Shown here one piece after another: positions 44,835 to 55,701 of a stretch of 64,000 bases of DNA. The stretch covers positions 347,660 through 411,659 of the forward strand of contig NMRB01000244.1 in assembly GCA_002633025.1 (NCBI GenBank), read 5' to 3'. The notes below the pieces were generated by a model, which was given only the letters and a program-made list of their open reading frames with translations, searched no databases and was not told where the DNA came from. The DNA is from Notospermus geniculatus. Lineage: Eukaryota > Nemertea > Pilidiophora > Heteronemertea > Lineidae. Both the position numbers and the translations under genes were made by a program. How positions within the stretch are numbered: the stretch's first letter is position 1; each line of letters opens with the position of its first letter.

Positions 44835-44908
44835 GTGTCGGTAGCTCAGTCGGCTAGCGTTCGCCTAGAAAACCGCCGGTCCCCGTTTCGACTCACGGCC
44901 GGAATGAC
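44835..44908 (+). other. tRNA-like sequence (SINE head or tRNA pseudogene)
   Basis: TAGCTCAGTCGGCTAGCG fits an A box and GTTTCGACTC a degenerate B box about 40 bases downstream; a T-run follows. The T stem and acceptor stem pair poorly, so a functional tRNA is unlikely. Confidence 0.5.
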
Positions 44909-45255
44909 TTTTTTCTCCACTTTTCCTGTGTCGTGGTTTTCTATTGGCCTTTTCTTTTTACTGAAAATACTCTAAATCCACCGAACGGTGCAGGAAAAAA
45001 ATTAGAGGGCGGGACTAGCCGTAGTAAATTGTCTAACAAGGAATATTTTCAGGATGTTTGTCACCTAAGAACGAATAAAAACTGCTTGGGAATTAAAAAC
45101 ATGTTTGCTTTTCCATCGTGTTGTACATAGCACATGACAAGCACACGGTATCCTAATCAATATGCATTAGGGACCTGAATGTTTGCCAAACAAGGACTTT
45201 TTTCAGCGTTGATAGCAAGCAAGCTTGCCAAATAAGGACGAAAAAGTGAACTGCT

Positions 45256-45422
45256 TGGTGTAATAGAATCTAATACCCCCGATATGTGATGTCCCCCAAC
45301 AATACATTTACGGATTAAGCGGCACCATTGAATAGAACTCCAGAGAGACCAAGACCCTTAATCCTGTGACAAACAATACAGGGGAACATCAGGTAGATGG
45401 GGCATTAGATTCTATCACACCT
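45256..45422. repeat. GGTGTAATAGAATC hairpin element
   Basis: GGTGTAATAGAATCTAATACCCC pairs with GGGGCATTAGATTCTATCACACC. The words GTCCCCCAACAATA and GGATTAAG are shared with 59134-59330. Confidence 0.72.
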
Positions 45423-45995
45423 GCCTTTATTACTACATGTATATTCAGCCGGCGCGAAGACAGCCATGGGGTAAATGTTGTTATTAATTTGACGGGTTCA
45501 ATTATCAAAGAATTAGTGTTACATGTACAAGAGTCTTGTTAAAAAGTAAAAAGACAGCTAATATACCGAAGGTTCCAACCTCAACTTGTATTATGTTATG
45601 CCCTATAATGTTGCTAAAAGGATCACATACGAAATTGAGGGTTTGTGACAAAATATCACTAAAATATCATGAAAATATCAATATCAAAAACACCTCATTT
45701 TTCAAAATTCTGTATTTTGAATTTAAAATCAGCGTGATATCATTCCCCAGCCGATCCTATGAATTCCTGTGAAGAAACATTTTAAAAATCATTTCTCATT
45801 TTCCAGATATATCAGAATATCATCAGTTTTTATGAATTTGATATTTTGCAAAATTCGATAGTTCACATATTTTCCCCTCATCAACAGTCACTCATCATGA
45901 TAACATAATAATTCATACTGATTATTCCTTCATTTTTACTTCAATAGACGGAGAATTTAAAAAAAATATTAAAACGCCCCCCCCCCCAAAATAGA

Positions 45996-46189
45996 ATAGA
46001 AATCGGATTTCTAAGGTGAAAGACATTGCTTCCTACCAGAATCGAACCACGGACCCTCGCATAAGGCATCAATCGCCAGCACTAAGGGGCAGCACGCCTT
46101 AAACCACTGGGCCAAATCCCCATCTTCAAAAAAGATGGTTCAATGGCCCATGTTTAAACGATGCGTCCATCAGTACCCTGCGAGTAGTC
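45996..46189 (-). mobile_element. tRNA-headed SINE, copy 2
   Basis: Reverse complement of copy 1 along its whole length, from the tail (ATAGAAATCGGATTTCTAAGG) to GCGAGTAGTC. The B box reads GATTCGA. Confidence 0.82.
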
Positions 46190-46268
46190 CAAACAATCTC
46201 CGAACCCAAACAGTTTTATGTTATGCGAGGGGTCACAAAATAAAGGAGATACAAGTAATGAATATCAA

Positions 46269-46329
46269 ATAGAAATCGGGTTTCTCAGGTGAAAGACATT
46301 GTTTCCTACCAGAATCGAACCACGGACCC
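46269..46329 (-). mobile_element. tRNA-headed SINE, 3' fragment
   Basis: Contains only the tail and B box; stops at CACGGACCC. Confidence 0.75.
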
Positions 46330-46545
46330 CCAAAATAGCATGTTTTTCTGATGATATTTTGATATTTCTTGAAAACGAGAAGAGATTTTTCGAAACTTTT
46401 TTCACAGAATTTCTTAGAAATCATCAAGGAATAATCAAGATAATTTTGAAATGAAAATTGGGGATTCTAAAAATTGTGTTTTTTCTTGATATTTTCAAAT
46501 TCTAATATTTTCATGATAATTTGCCACAAATTCTAAATTTTGTAT

Positions 46546-48344
46546 GTCACCATTTAGGCAACATATTTTTGTGTATAAAAATGGCAATCTTGCCCATAAA
46601 TGACCATTGGCATCTCAGCAGAATAGGAAAAATCACTGTCTTTTTATTTTTTAACAAGACTGTACGTGATTTACCAAAAATACTGTTTCATTGGAAACTG
46701 AGTCAAAATTGTCAGGTTCTTTCGTCTCGTCATGCTTATCTGTAGTTTCTTGCCGACAGAACCTATCTAGCCTAGGTAAATACATGTACATGTACATGCA
46801 TGACGTCAAAACGTCACAAAATTCTGCCTTGTGCTTGATATGCCAGCCTCCTTTTGCAATTAGACAACTATTTCAGAACCGCGGACTTCCGGTGTTCCCA
46901 GCACAAAACCTTAACTTACATGATTGTGTATTTCGTATTTTCATCAAAACCCGCCAACAAAATGAACATTTGGTGGAGCAGGTAACATAATATTTTGATT
47001 TATTGTGCATGCATCCGCAATTATTTGCAGGAAGAGCGAAGTATGTGGGGATGAAATATTTGAAAGATCAACTCTCATTTTGTTTGATATGATATCACGT
47101 GGCAGCTGAAACAGTTATACGTATACAGTGCCCTGAAAAACACACCAGCCAGATTTACTAAGCTTTTGTGCCTGTCTGACCTCAGTCGGAGGGTGTTGAC
47201 AACCAGATAGCCTACAAAAGGGCATCAGTCAGACGAAAAAATATCACAGACCAGTCGAACTAGCCGACATTTCGAAGGTCGAGGTCAGGGCTTGATTACG
47301 GATGCATAGCATGGCAAATTCTGTCAAAGCTTTGACGATGGGACGAAAATACTTCTAAACATGCCAAACCAGTATTAAGAGAATCTTTTTCATACGCATT
47401 ATCAGGTTTTGAAGCATGTAGATGTGAAGGCAGAGATCCCCATTGTCAACCCAAGCCTAGGCCGTCAGAAAAGAAACCGATGTTGTGAAGTGTGTGTATG
47501 TCTTCTGATTGTACATCATAGACACCATGTATGAAAAATGCGGATGCTGCAGAGTAGCTCATAGTATTTGCCGTACGGAAAACAACAGTGTGATGTCGGG
47601 CAAACAGCTGCCAATTGGCAAGGTCCCATTTGAAGTAAACAATGGCATTAATTCATTGCATATAAATTACGTACATTTATCAACTTCGATCAAATGGCGC
47701 AAATTTGGAATCCCAAATAACTTAAATTGCCGTCTGTGTCTGTCGTCCCTATCTACTTGGATAGATAACAAGTTATGAAATGAACAATCGACTACTTCCT
47801 TTGTAAACCTACCGGTGGCAACCAACGGGTTAAATACCAATTGAGCATCTCATATCTTGTTTTGGAGTGTCAATATTTACACAAATAGAATTGCTCTGTA
47901 TGTTTGTGATCGTTTTTATAAGCGTTTAATAATACATCGATTTTATCTTTTGATCGGTTTTTAACGCATTTTGGTATTGCAGAATAATCAAGATAACAGC
48001 TGAATTGTATTTGCCCCGTACGCCGTACATTTAATGTACTGTAGATACATGTAAGTTCTGTTAAACCAAAGAAAAATTCTAAGGAGACACAGCTTCTCAA
48101 TGAACTTTAGAATTCTCTGTCATCCTCGTTGTCTTCACCTACGCTCATTGGTTTCAGGTATTGTTAGTATGAAACAAAATTGTATTGACTCCGGGATAGA
48201 AACACAAGGGCGTTATTTCCTCCATTTTCAAAGCATTTTCGAATAGTCATATCACGTTTGTTAGATAATCGTAAACCTAATTTCGAAAATGGATGTTGTG
48301 ATATTTTTGCTTTAATATGTGGGAATTGGGAAATTTTACCAATT
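46546..48344. other. Unannotated sequence
   Basis: No supported gene. ACATGTACATGTACATGCATG at about 46782. Confidence 0.35.
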
Positions 48345-48560
48345 GACTGGGAAAGGACATTAATTTTTTTGAAATGATGAAGTTTTTTTTAAAATCTCAG
48401 GCGCCTGAGTAATGCCCGTTCCACACCGTCATAATTTTGGTCAAAGTTTCTGAATATGCTGAATAAGGTCTCACACGTAGATGAGTGTATGAAAGCGTAC
48501 GTGCCTGAGATAAAAAAACTTCGCCATTTAAAAAGAATTACGTGTCCTTTCCCAGCCACC
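48345..48560. repeat. Hairpin with about 65-base arms
   Basis: TGGGAAAGGACATTAATT and the complement of ATTACGTGTCCTTTCCCA pair, and GAAGTTTTTTTT pairs with AAAAAAACTTC. The loop is about 90 bases. Confidence 0.6.
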
Positions 48561-48619
48561 GTAGTTTTCATCACATTGACTCTAGAATTATTTTGGACTA
48601 AATATGACATCGCGAGTTA

Positions 48620-48664
48620 TTTAGGGTACGTCTGTTTAGGGTACGTCTATTTAGGGTACGTCTA
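48620..48664 (+). repeat. Three tandem 15-bp units (TTTAGGGTACGTCTA)
   Basis: TTTAGGGTACGTCTG, TTTAGGGTACGTCTA, TTTAGGGTACGTCTA in direct tandem. Confidence 0.9.
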
Positions 48665-50477
48665 TCTCATTATTCATTCAACTGTCGATACGCCAAACTC
48701 GGATATCTGCTAATACATGTAATTAAAAAAAATATGCTTCTTTAACTAAAGTCGCCTGAGTTATTACATGTGAGTCAACTCAAGGGCATTATACATGTAG
48801 CTATTCATCCAACAATACTGGGCGCGATCAGGACGATTATTATCTCAAATGTCATCATGAAGCACAACAGGCTCATTCGTCGGTGAAAGTGGTACTTTGT
48901 CTTGTTCTTCAGGTATAGAGTCAGCACTTAGCCTGGCACTTTGAGTGAGAACTCTTCTTTTTACCTAGACCTAATAGACACGCTCTGGTGGTGGTTTTTT
49001 GTGCAACTGTTTTCCTCTGTGCAGTTGTTGTTTAGATGACAGCTAGTGTAAACATGCAGAACTGTTCTTGACAGGAAAACTCATTTGAAATATTGTTTTC
49101 AGCAACTAGAGATCCGAAGCTGTAGTCACTACGGGGAATTTTAAACAAAGTTTGTTAGCAATGTTGTATTTTAGATCATTAGCTTCACCCCACAAGACGG
49201 ATGGCGTTGGAAAATATAAAGAATACAACTAGAGACAACTCAGAATAACTGTCACATGGACCACCATATATCTGTGAGATCCAGGAAATGAACTCGCCCT
49301 ATTATATGTTTACATTGTGGTCAGACGACAGGACCAACATATTCCTCCGCGGCGATATTAAAGGACGAGGCGTTCAATCAAACGAGCCGGACTCATTGGT
49401 TGTGTAACATAAGACTCGTCAGGTGTAAAATCAGGCCAAAAACCTGAGGCGCGTCGGCGAGGTGTAATGCACAACCGACGAGTCTTGGTTAGCCTACGCA
49501 ACCAATGACCGAGGGCGAGGTCTTACTTTCCGTTTTAAAATGCCTTAAACTTAGAAATAAATGGACGACCAAAGCGATTTTCATCAAATTTACTAAATCC
49601 ACAAATTAATACCCACCCAGCGAGTCCTTGGTTTTGTTACCAAGACATCTGAGTCTCAAGGAGATGCTAATGAGTTTGCCAATGAAATTACTGATTACCA
49701 AGGCGTTAGAGGGTTTAAACATCCACCAGAATTTAAAAATCTTACCGCGAGTCGCGTTTTAATCCATGGATCTACATGTAAGTGAATCAGGCGAAACTTT
49801 TTTTCTATTGAAAGGTAATCACCCTTCTCAGTTACAACAGAGCTTTTACAGGTATCCTTTTTATTTAAAAATGTTGTTATAGCTTCTAACGTTGGCTGCT
49901 GTTTCCGAGTGAGATTATTATTATTATTATTATGGAAGCCAGTTGGGGCCCGAATACTGTATATCCAAAACGTTTTGCGGACACAGTTGTCGTCACCTCG
50001 GAATGTTGGACCACCCTTTAGATAGCGGAAGATTGGTGTACTGAAACGTCACGTGTTGCAATCAGCACCCATCAGCTGCATTGCCTAGCATCCCTGAGAA
50101 GTAGGAAGCGACTCAAGTCACTATGCTAGTAGCGCAACGCGGTTGATGTCAAGCCAAATGTCAGCTGAGCGCCAGGCTCATGAGCCTCTTGTTGCAGGTA
50201 GGCCTATATCAAAATGTTCGAATCTATCTCCCCGATGAAAATGGCCATCGGTCTTGAATATTCGAACTGTATGTTGTAGGCCTATTGCGCAAAAAACGAG
50301 AAAGAGACGCGAGCGCCGCGTGTTGTCTTACTCTCACAACGTCGTCCTTACGTTGTGCTCAACAACATCAATATCGTTCTCCATGCAAGAGATGTCTTTG
50401 AAATGAAAATATAATATCTTCGATGCGTGACTACAAGTCCTTGGTTAATGAAAAAAATGTGTTCGTTTTCCGAAATA
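48665..50477. other. Unannotated sequence with one weak hairpin and a microsatellite
   Basis: Loose pairing between 49385-49420 and 49480-49520 (GACTCGTC and GACGAGTC). (ATT)n at 49914-49933. No gene. Confidence 0.4.
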
Positions 50478-50592
50478 CAGTGGAACCTCCCTTAACGGAC
50501 ACCTCTGCCAGGAGGACACCTCTCTAATCAGGACACAATGTTCAGTCTCAAACTGGTCACCAGGGCTTTCATTAAATTTTTCACTACCTGGG
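50478..50592. mobile_element. Pogo/Tigger-like transposon end
   Basis: CAGTGGAACCTCCCTTAACG, preceded by TA, matches the widespread Tigger-type terminal repeat CAGTNGNACCTC (family knowledge). The element runs into the gap. Confidence 0.55.
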
Positions 50593-50899
50593 NNNNNNNN
50601 NNNNNNNNNNNNNNNNNNNNNNNNNNNNNNNNNNNNNNNNNNNNNNNNNNNNNNNNNNNNNNNNNNNNNNNNNNNNNNNNNNNNNNNNNNNNNNNNNNNN
50701 NNNNNNNNNNNNNNNNNNNNNNNNNNNNNNNNNNNNNNNNNNNNNNNNNNNNNNNNNNNNNNNNNNNNNNNNNNNNNNNNNNNNNNNNNNNNNNNNNNNN
50801 NNNNNNNNNNNNNNNNNNNNNNNNNNNNNNNNNNNNNNNNNNNNNNNNNNNNNNNNNNNNNNNNNNNNNNNNNNNNNNNNNNNNNNNNNNNNNNNNNNN
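50593..50899. other. Assembly gap (307 N) that may hide the last THAP exon(s)
   Basis: Continuous N. The THAP exon 4 donor lies 28 bases beyond its right edge. Confidence 0.99.
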
Positions 50900-50922
50900 G
50901 CTCTTGTTAGGGTGACAAAAAC

Positions 50923-53138
50923 TTACATTTCTCCAACAGACAGATCTGCATTCCATGTAGGATCTTTCTTCTCATCATCAATAAAACTTTGTGAGGCATC
51001 TTCTTCTTCATCATCATCTAATTGTATTCGCCTCTTTTTTGGTGTTGAAGTTATTGGTGGGATGTTGAGGTCTGGGATGTTGAGGTCTGGCATGTCTGGC
51101 CCAGCTGCATTTCCTATCTTTGACTTTTCAACATTGAGGTCAACGGGGAGGACTAGCGGGATGGCGACATCTGGCCCAGCTGCGTTTTCAACCTTCTCCA
51201 CACTCACATCCACAGGGAGGATTGGTGGGCTGGTAATATCTGGTCCAACAGACTTCTCTCCGGTACCGGTATCAGTAAGATTCCCAGCGAGGGGTTCATC
51301 AGGAGCCAAATTAGTGAACTGGTGGCTGACAAGTGTACATTGCAGCCGTTCCGACCGATGTGGGGGCCTTGGGGGTTGAAGGTTAGCCTGGCAGGCAACA
51401 CTCCTCTTTTTTGTGCTTGGCACATTGACAACTCCAACTGGAAAATAACCCAAAAAAATCAACAACATGGTCAAATTGTAGGCTACATCATCAGATTCAA
51501 CCACCTATTGTATATATATAATATTAAGTCGAGTTCCATAACTTTTCATATAAGTTCTATTCACTTTGAATCGAAGACTGGTACCGGTAACCATGTAGTG
51601 AACTGTTGACATGTACCGGTACCATGTAGGCTTTCCCCAAGCCAAAGGGCAACTAGGTTACAGAATTCAACATGTTTGAATATACTAACCTATGGTTTTC
51701 ACAAACTTTGAAGTTGGTGTACCATGGGACATTCCTGTATCAGTTGCATCACACTGAGTTTGACACTGATCATTCTCATCAAGTCTCAACAAACCTTCTT
51801 GATTTTCCAATGCATCTTCAACAAGCTGAAAAAAAAACAGAAATAATATTAAAAGGGGATCCCATTTCATTGAAAAATATAGACTCTGGCCAGTCAGTTC
51901 TTAAAATGTTAGCCATTATGCAGATCTATGTGATGTAATTTTTTTTGAACTTTCAGCCAATGAATCGAACACCAGCCTCATAAGGAGTTCAGACTGCATG
52001 CCGGTACTTACTCTTCTCCTCTCCTTTTTCTGTCCATACAACGATTGACGTCCAGATGTGCCTGATGAAGCCATTGTCAGTGGTGGTGGTGGGCCACAAG
52101 CCCCCAAACACCTGGACGGGTCCAAGATTGTCGGGATAGCATCATCTTTTTTCACCCACACTCTAAATAGGATAAAAAAAGTTATCACCATTACATCCAA
52201 GTACAGCAGTAATTGGCCATAGAGTGAGTCAAAACTATAAAACTGTGGTTAATAACCACAGTTTTATAGTTTAGACTAAACAAGGTCAACCGTTGGGCTT
52301 TTTGGGGAAGACAAAATAGGGTAGGCCCCTAGGCCTATAGACTATTGAACTGAACACATCACATCATGAAATTGAAAATTGTAAAAATCTGGACTAGGGC
52401 TCAGAGTCTTCCTGGCTGGCATTCTCAGTACCCCCCCAAGGCCAGTAGGCCTACCGTATCACATCAATAAACATGGCATGGGATGGTCATGGACTGGAGT
52501 GGACAACAACAGAGAGAACAGCAACAGCAACAGGGCATAGGCCTAGGCCTATGCAATGCCATCATGCCTCGTCGGCGTACGTTACGTAGGCCTAGGCCTA
52601 GCCCTCCTTGCAGTCTTGGCCCCCTTGTCACAACATAGGCCGGGGTTTGGCCTACACCAGGCTGCAGACATTCAACATCAAGGCGACATCTGATCCATCG
52701 ATCCGTGACATGCACAGCGCACGCAAATTAATCATGCATGGATGCATGCACCTGCTGCACGCACACCAAACACGCAGCGGACACGGCGACGTCGGCGTGT
52801 CAAAGCCCTTCAAATTGGATAAATCAATCAATATTTAGATAGAAATTAACCATGTTAACACAGGGTAAAACAAACCTTTCCTCTCGATATCCAGACTCCA
52901 AGGTTTTGTCGGTTTTTAAAAAAGTTCTCAGTTCATAGCACTCCCTGCTAAAATGCTGGGAGCACAGCACAGTTGATTTTGAAGAATGGCTGGAAGCGCT
53001 AAAGTCTTTCCGTTTGAAACGGACGAAACGAATCCATTTAGATCGAATAACGTCGTCTATGGGGAACCGATGGAGCTTGACTCCCTTTTCTTTACAGGCC
53101 ACGTTGTCACATCCCCCGGCAACGCACCTATCCGGCAT
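50923..53138 (-). CDS. THAP-domain zinc-finger protein gene, four exons visible, 3' end uncertain
   Basis: THAP proteins are sequence-specific DNA-binding nuclear proteins; the same finger occurs in P-element-type transposases (family knowledge). Four exons join with GT-AG introns and matching phases: 53138-52876 (263 nt), 52162-52012 (151), 51825-51690 (136), 51437-50927 (511). The joined frame is open for 353 codons. Residues 1-101 form the THAP finger: Cys5, Cys10, Cys59 and His62 as C2CH, the HRFP motif, Trp35, and the closing DDAIPTIL (usual AVPTIF) that appears only after exons 1 and 2 are joined. Exon 4 holds a repeated Pro/Val-rich segment, KKRR (about 317-320, possible nuclear signal) and an acidic run (about 324-330). 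At the end of exon 4 a donor, GTAAGT, overlaps ATG TAA: unspliced, the protein ends at 354 aa; spliced, it continues into the 50593-50899 gap. No orthologue is identified. Confidence 0.85.
50927..51437 (-). CDS. THAP gene exon 4 (Pro/Val-rich repeats, KKRR, acidic run)
   Basis: The acceptor is TTATTTTCCAG, and phase 1 joins exon 3 to give Val-Gly-Val-Val. The exon encodes about 170 residues of low complexity. A segment of about 23 residues beginning GPD recurs at about 248, 271 and 296, with the shared phrases LPVD and VEK in the first two. The donor GTAAGT overlaps an in-frame TAA at 50925-50923. Confidence 0.8.
51690..51825 (-). CDS. THAP gene exon 3
   Basis: The acceptor is a run of nine T then CAG, and the donor is ATAG|GTTAGT (phase 1). 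The exon encodes an acidic segment beginning LVEDALENQEGLL that could form a short helix, then a Gln/Cys/Thr-rich stretch. No domain is recognised. Confidence 0.8.
52012..52162 (-). CDS. THAP gene exon 2 (end of THAP domain, basic linker)
   Basis: The acceptor is a T-rich tract ending TATTTAG, and the donor is AAGA|GTAAGT (phase 0). It opens with VWVKKDDAIPTIL, the C-terminal box of the THAP domain, which restores Glu-Arg-Val across the junction. It then encodes a Gly/Pro/Ser linker and a basic KKERRR end. Confidence 0.86.
52232..52272. repeat. Perfect 19-bp-arm palindrome in THAP intron 1
   Basis: AAACTATAAAACTGTGGTT, spacer AAT, AACCACAGTTTTATAGTTT. Confidence 0.9.
52876..53138 (-). CDS. 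THAP gene exon 1 (start codon and C2CH finger)
   Basis: It starts at ATG 53138-53136 with A at -3 and ends at donor AAAG|GTTTGT, phase 2. It carries all four zinc ligands (Cys5, Cys10, Cys59, His62). An open frame extends 16 codons upstream but only to a TTG, so Met-Pro-Asp is taken as the start, as is usual for THAP proteins. Confidence 0.9.
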
Positions 53139-53835
53139 CTTTTCAGAATTTTGAAGCACAGTATTTGTGGCACAGGCTAGCGACAAAAAATCACAATGGC
53201 GGGCATGGCGGGAATTTCAAAAGTAGCCGAGTTCCTGAGGATACGTCACACCCGAAGATTACCGAAGATTCCCGAAGATGTCATTTTTTCACCAGGCGAT
53301 AATTTTCCGGCTTACAAATATTCAAATAAAATAACAACGCAGGCTCAATTTTAAAAACGAATGCAAGCTAGGCCACTATTAATCAGTAAATTTCATAAAT
53401 ATATTATCTGATTTGGGGATTCATAACACTTTAAAGACTCTGCATTTGTTCTGTGGACGTTCGAACTTGCGAATCGAGAGAGTGAAAAAAGCGGCGGCCA
53501 TTGCCGGTCGACATTTCATGAAATCTCGCACCTTTGGTGACGTCAGAGCGGTCGACATGCCAAAATTCCTCATGGTCACGTGTGCGGTGTGAGCCAATCG
53601 CATTCACGGAAACTTACTTGAGGTACGGGATTAGATTCTATTTACACCGGAATATGAATCCTGTCTCGGAGAGAATTATAATACGAAGTGGCTATTTATC
53701 AAGCCCGGCTCGCTAAACAGTACGCAAAATCGGGCTTAAACGTCGAGCTGCCCGTATTTCCGGAACCAGGTGATAAATACTCTACCCGGCACTGTCTTCA
53801 GTGTGTTGACTGGCACATTGCAAAGATGTGGGGCC
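53139..53835. other. 5' flank of the THAP gene
   Basis: CCGAAGATT/CCCGAAGATG is repeated near 53250-53280. GGGATTAGATTCTATTTACACC (about 53629) resembles one end of the element at 45256. No gene. Confidence 0.4.
53190..53216 (-). promoter_or_regulatory. Candidate THAP gene promoter motifs (E2F-like, YY1-like)
   Basis: About 55-75 bases upstream of the ATG the minus strand reads TTCCCGCC (E2F-like), and the plus strand carries CAATGGCGG (YY1-like). No TATA box is seen. This fits a TATA-less promoter, but rests on motif matches alone. Confidence 0.25.
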
Positions 53836-53840
53836 TACAC

Positions 53841-54510
53841 CAGACTGGGCCGTCACGCGGTACCGTGATCGAAACGTGCACGTGACTTTGTCGCGCCAAA
53901 CCGCGCAATGTCTGTACAAAATACAATATTTGTTTCGGCAGAAAACACCTACAATCCTGCGTGGAGGGGACGGAAACTTCTCACCGTAAATTCATACAAT
54001 TTTTGTCAATAAACAAGCAAGATTTCACTGTGTCATACTCACGTTTAAAGATTTTACAGGCAATTTTCGACCGAAATTTACCTCGACAGCCGTAATGGCA
54101 GGCCTGCCATGCCTATACCTGCATTATATGCCATTTTCGGCGCCATGCACGCCTGCAGAGCCAGAAATTCAGTTCAGGTTGTAGATAAGATGAAGGAGAT
54201 TGCATTTGGACAGGTCATTTCAAAATGACGCTTTTTTTAACGATTGACGCTTTTTTGAAATGAGACGTGCTAAAGTCTCTTATCTTCGGGTGATCTCGGT
54301 TTGCCGCGATTGTTGTTGTAATCTCCACAAGTAAACCATTGTAAAACGTTGACTTCAACTGCCCCGTGATATCACGCTGCAGCGCGACCACGATTCCCAC
54401 CATGCTCCGCGAGCAGTTGTGGGGTTGCGCCACATTCGATCCACTTCCTCTTTACACCACGGAAGTCACGGTAAAGCGCGAATCACGGTACCGCGTGACG
54501 GCCCAGTCTG
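53841..54510. mobile_element. 670-bp CAGACTGGGCCG element with 5-bp TSD
   Basis: The terminal repeats are identical for about 29 bases, beginning CAGACTGGGCCGTCACGCGG. TACAC flanks at 53836-53840 and 54511-54515. No transposase frame is visible. Confidence 0.83.
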
Positions 54511-54515
54511 TACAC

Positions 54516-54552
54516 CCCTGAGGTCGAGGGTTCGATTCCCGTGTGGTCATGA
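54516..54552 (+). other. 3' half of a tRNA-like sequence
   Basis: GGTCGAGGGTTCGATTCCCG is a perfect T-arm/B box, with a T-rich run just after. The 5' half is absent; the adjacent 53841-54510 insertion may have split it. Confidence 0.45.
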
Positions 54553-55049
54553 TATTTTTTCTTTTTTTTTTCTTTTTCTTGTTTTCCTTTTCTTAGAAAA
54601 TTATGTTGACTTTCCAAATTTCTACACAGAACAACTGGTTAATTATTTTTTTCTTAGTGGTGACACTGATAAAATCGTCTACAGAATCGCCGCATCGTCC
54701 TGCTGGGCACACCCTGGTGTTCGGATTCACCGGCAGATTCTGACCCACAAACCCCAGCGGATTAATCTTGAGACTGATGAAAACCGAGAGTCTGAAGCTA
54801 GGCATGCGACATACAGTGTCTAAGATTGGGGCCATCACACAGAAACAAGGGTTGAAAAAAGGATAAACTGGCTTCGGAGACCCCCATGTTGCGAGCAATG
54901 AAGCACCACCCCGCACTGCCGACTTAACTAAACAAGCTGAAGCCATTGCATATTCATGAGGAGGCGTGTCTGTATTGCCAGCTCGACGAACAATGCTAAA
55001 TTTGAAGCCTGTTTGTCAAGCTAGCTCGATAATTAACACTGAATCCACG

Positions 55050-55126
55050 TACTCCTCATCGAGCGGCTTGACAAATAAGACCGAAAGTAGTGCTTATTCA
55101 TCGAGCGGCTCGATAAATAAACCCGG
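55050..55126 (+). repeat. Two direct units TCATCGAGCGGCT-GA-AAATAA
   Basis: CTCATCGAGCGGCTTGACAA and TTCATCGAGCGGCTCGATAA are spaced about 44 bases apart, just left of the hairpin 55132-55229. Confidence 0.7.
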
Positions 55127-55131
55127 TCATT

Positions 55132-55229
55132 ATAATAAGCAAGAAGTCAATCTCCAGAATTCACGAATTTTCGACCCCGGTTGGGGTCGAAAATTCGTGA
55201 ATTCTAGAGATTGACTTCTTGCTTATTAT
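55132..55229. repeat. Near-perfect hairpin, copy 2 of the 450-656 family
   Basis: ATAATAAGCAAGAAGTCAATC pairs with its complement; the centre is TTTTCGACCCCGGTTGGGGT. The right flank ATTTTGTGTGTC is shared with copy 1. Confidence 0.83.
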
Positions 55230-55443
55230 CATTTTGTGTGTCAATTTTGTGCTATTCTGTATCTCGGAGAGAATTCTTGTAGATTTCATATCGCCATCAC
55301 TGATTCGTCGGAGGGTGCTGGTCTTTGCTGTATCACACTTTTTGTGGTAGCGCAGATGAAGAGGAGCCACAGCCGGCGTTTTAAGCACAGTGGTGCATGT
55401 TTCCTCCTAAGTGGCTAGCAATCTCAAATGAGGTTTGTGTATC

Positions 55444-55630
55444 CAGGTGTAATGTATGAGAATGCCTCCCATATGACACTGCCCGCTTTATTGTGCGGCG
55501 GACTCTCAAATACAGAAAGGCATGTTCATCAGTGCCTCCCCTATTGTCGGGTCGCGGCTTATTCCGTCAGTCTTTTGTTGGGGGGCACTGACAAACGGGG
55601 GGCAGTGAAAAACATTACACCTGGTCTAAA
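55444..55630. repeat. GGTGTAATGTATGAG inverted-repeat element
   Basis: CCAGGTGTAATG pairs with CATTACACCTGG; the interior TTGGGGGGCACTGACAAACG is shared in reverse with 59134-59330. It ends about 70 bases before the GPCR start. Confidence 0.65.
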
Positions 55631-55701
55631 GGACCCGTTTAATCAGCGCAGTAAATTCCGTAAGTAAATGTAGACGGTCAGTTATAGAGGAACCGGAAAT
55701 A

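Larger units (their letters stand above)
45640..46545. repeat. Long, diverged AT-rich inverted repeat enclosing SINE copies
   Basis: The left GTGACAAAATATCAC…ATCATGAAAATATCAATATC and the right GATATTTTCAAATTC…ATTTTCATGAT…TGTATGTCAC pair loosely. AT richness makes chance pairing easier. Confidence 0.4.

Noticed and set aside
48620-48664. TTTAGGG in three tandem units, resembling the telomere repeat
   Set aside because: The unit is 15 bp with TACGTC between, only three copies, and no telomeric context.
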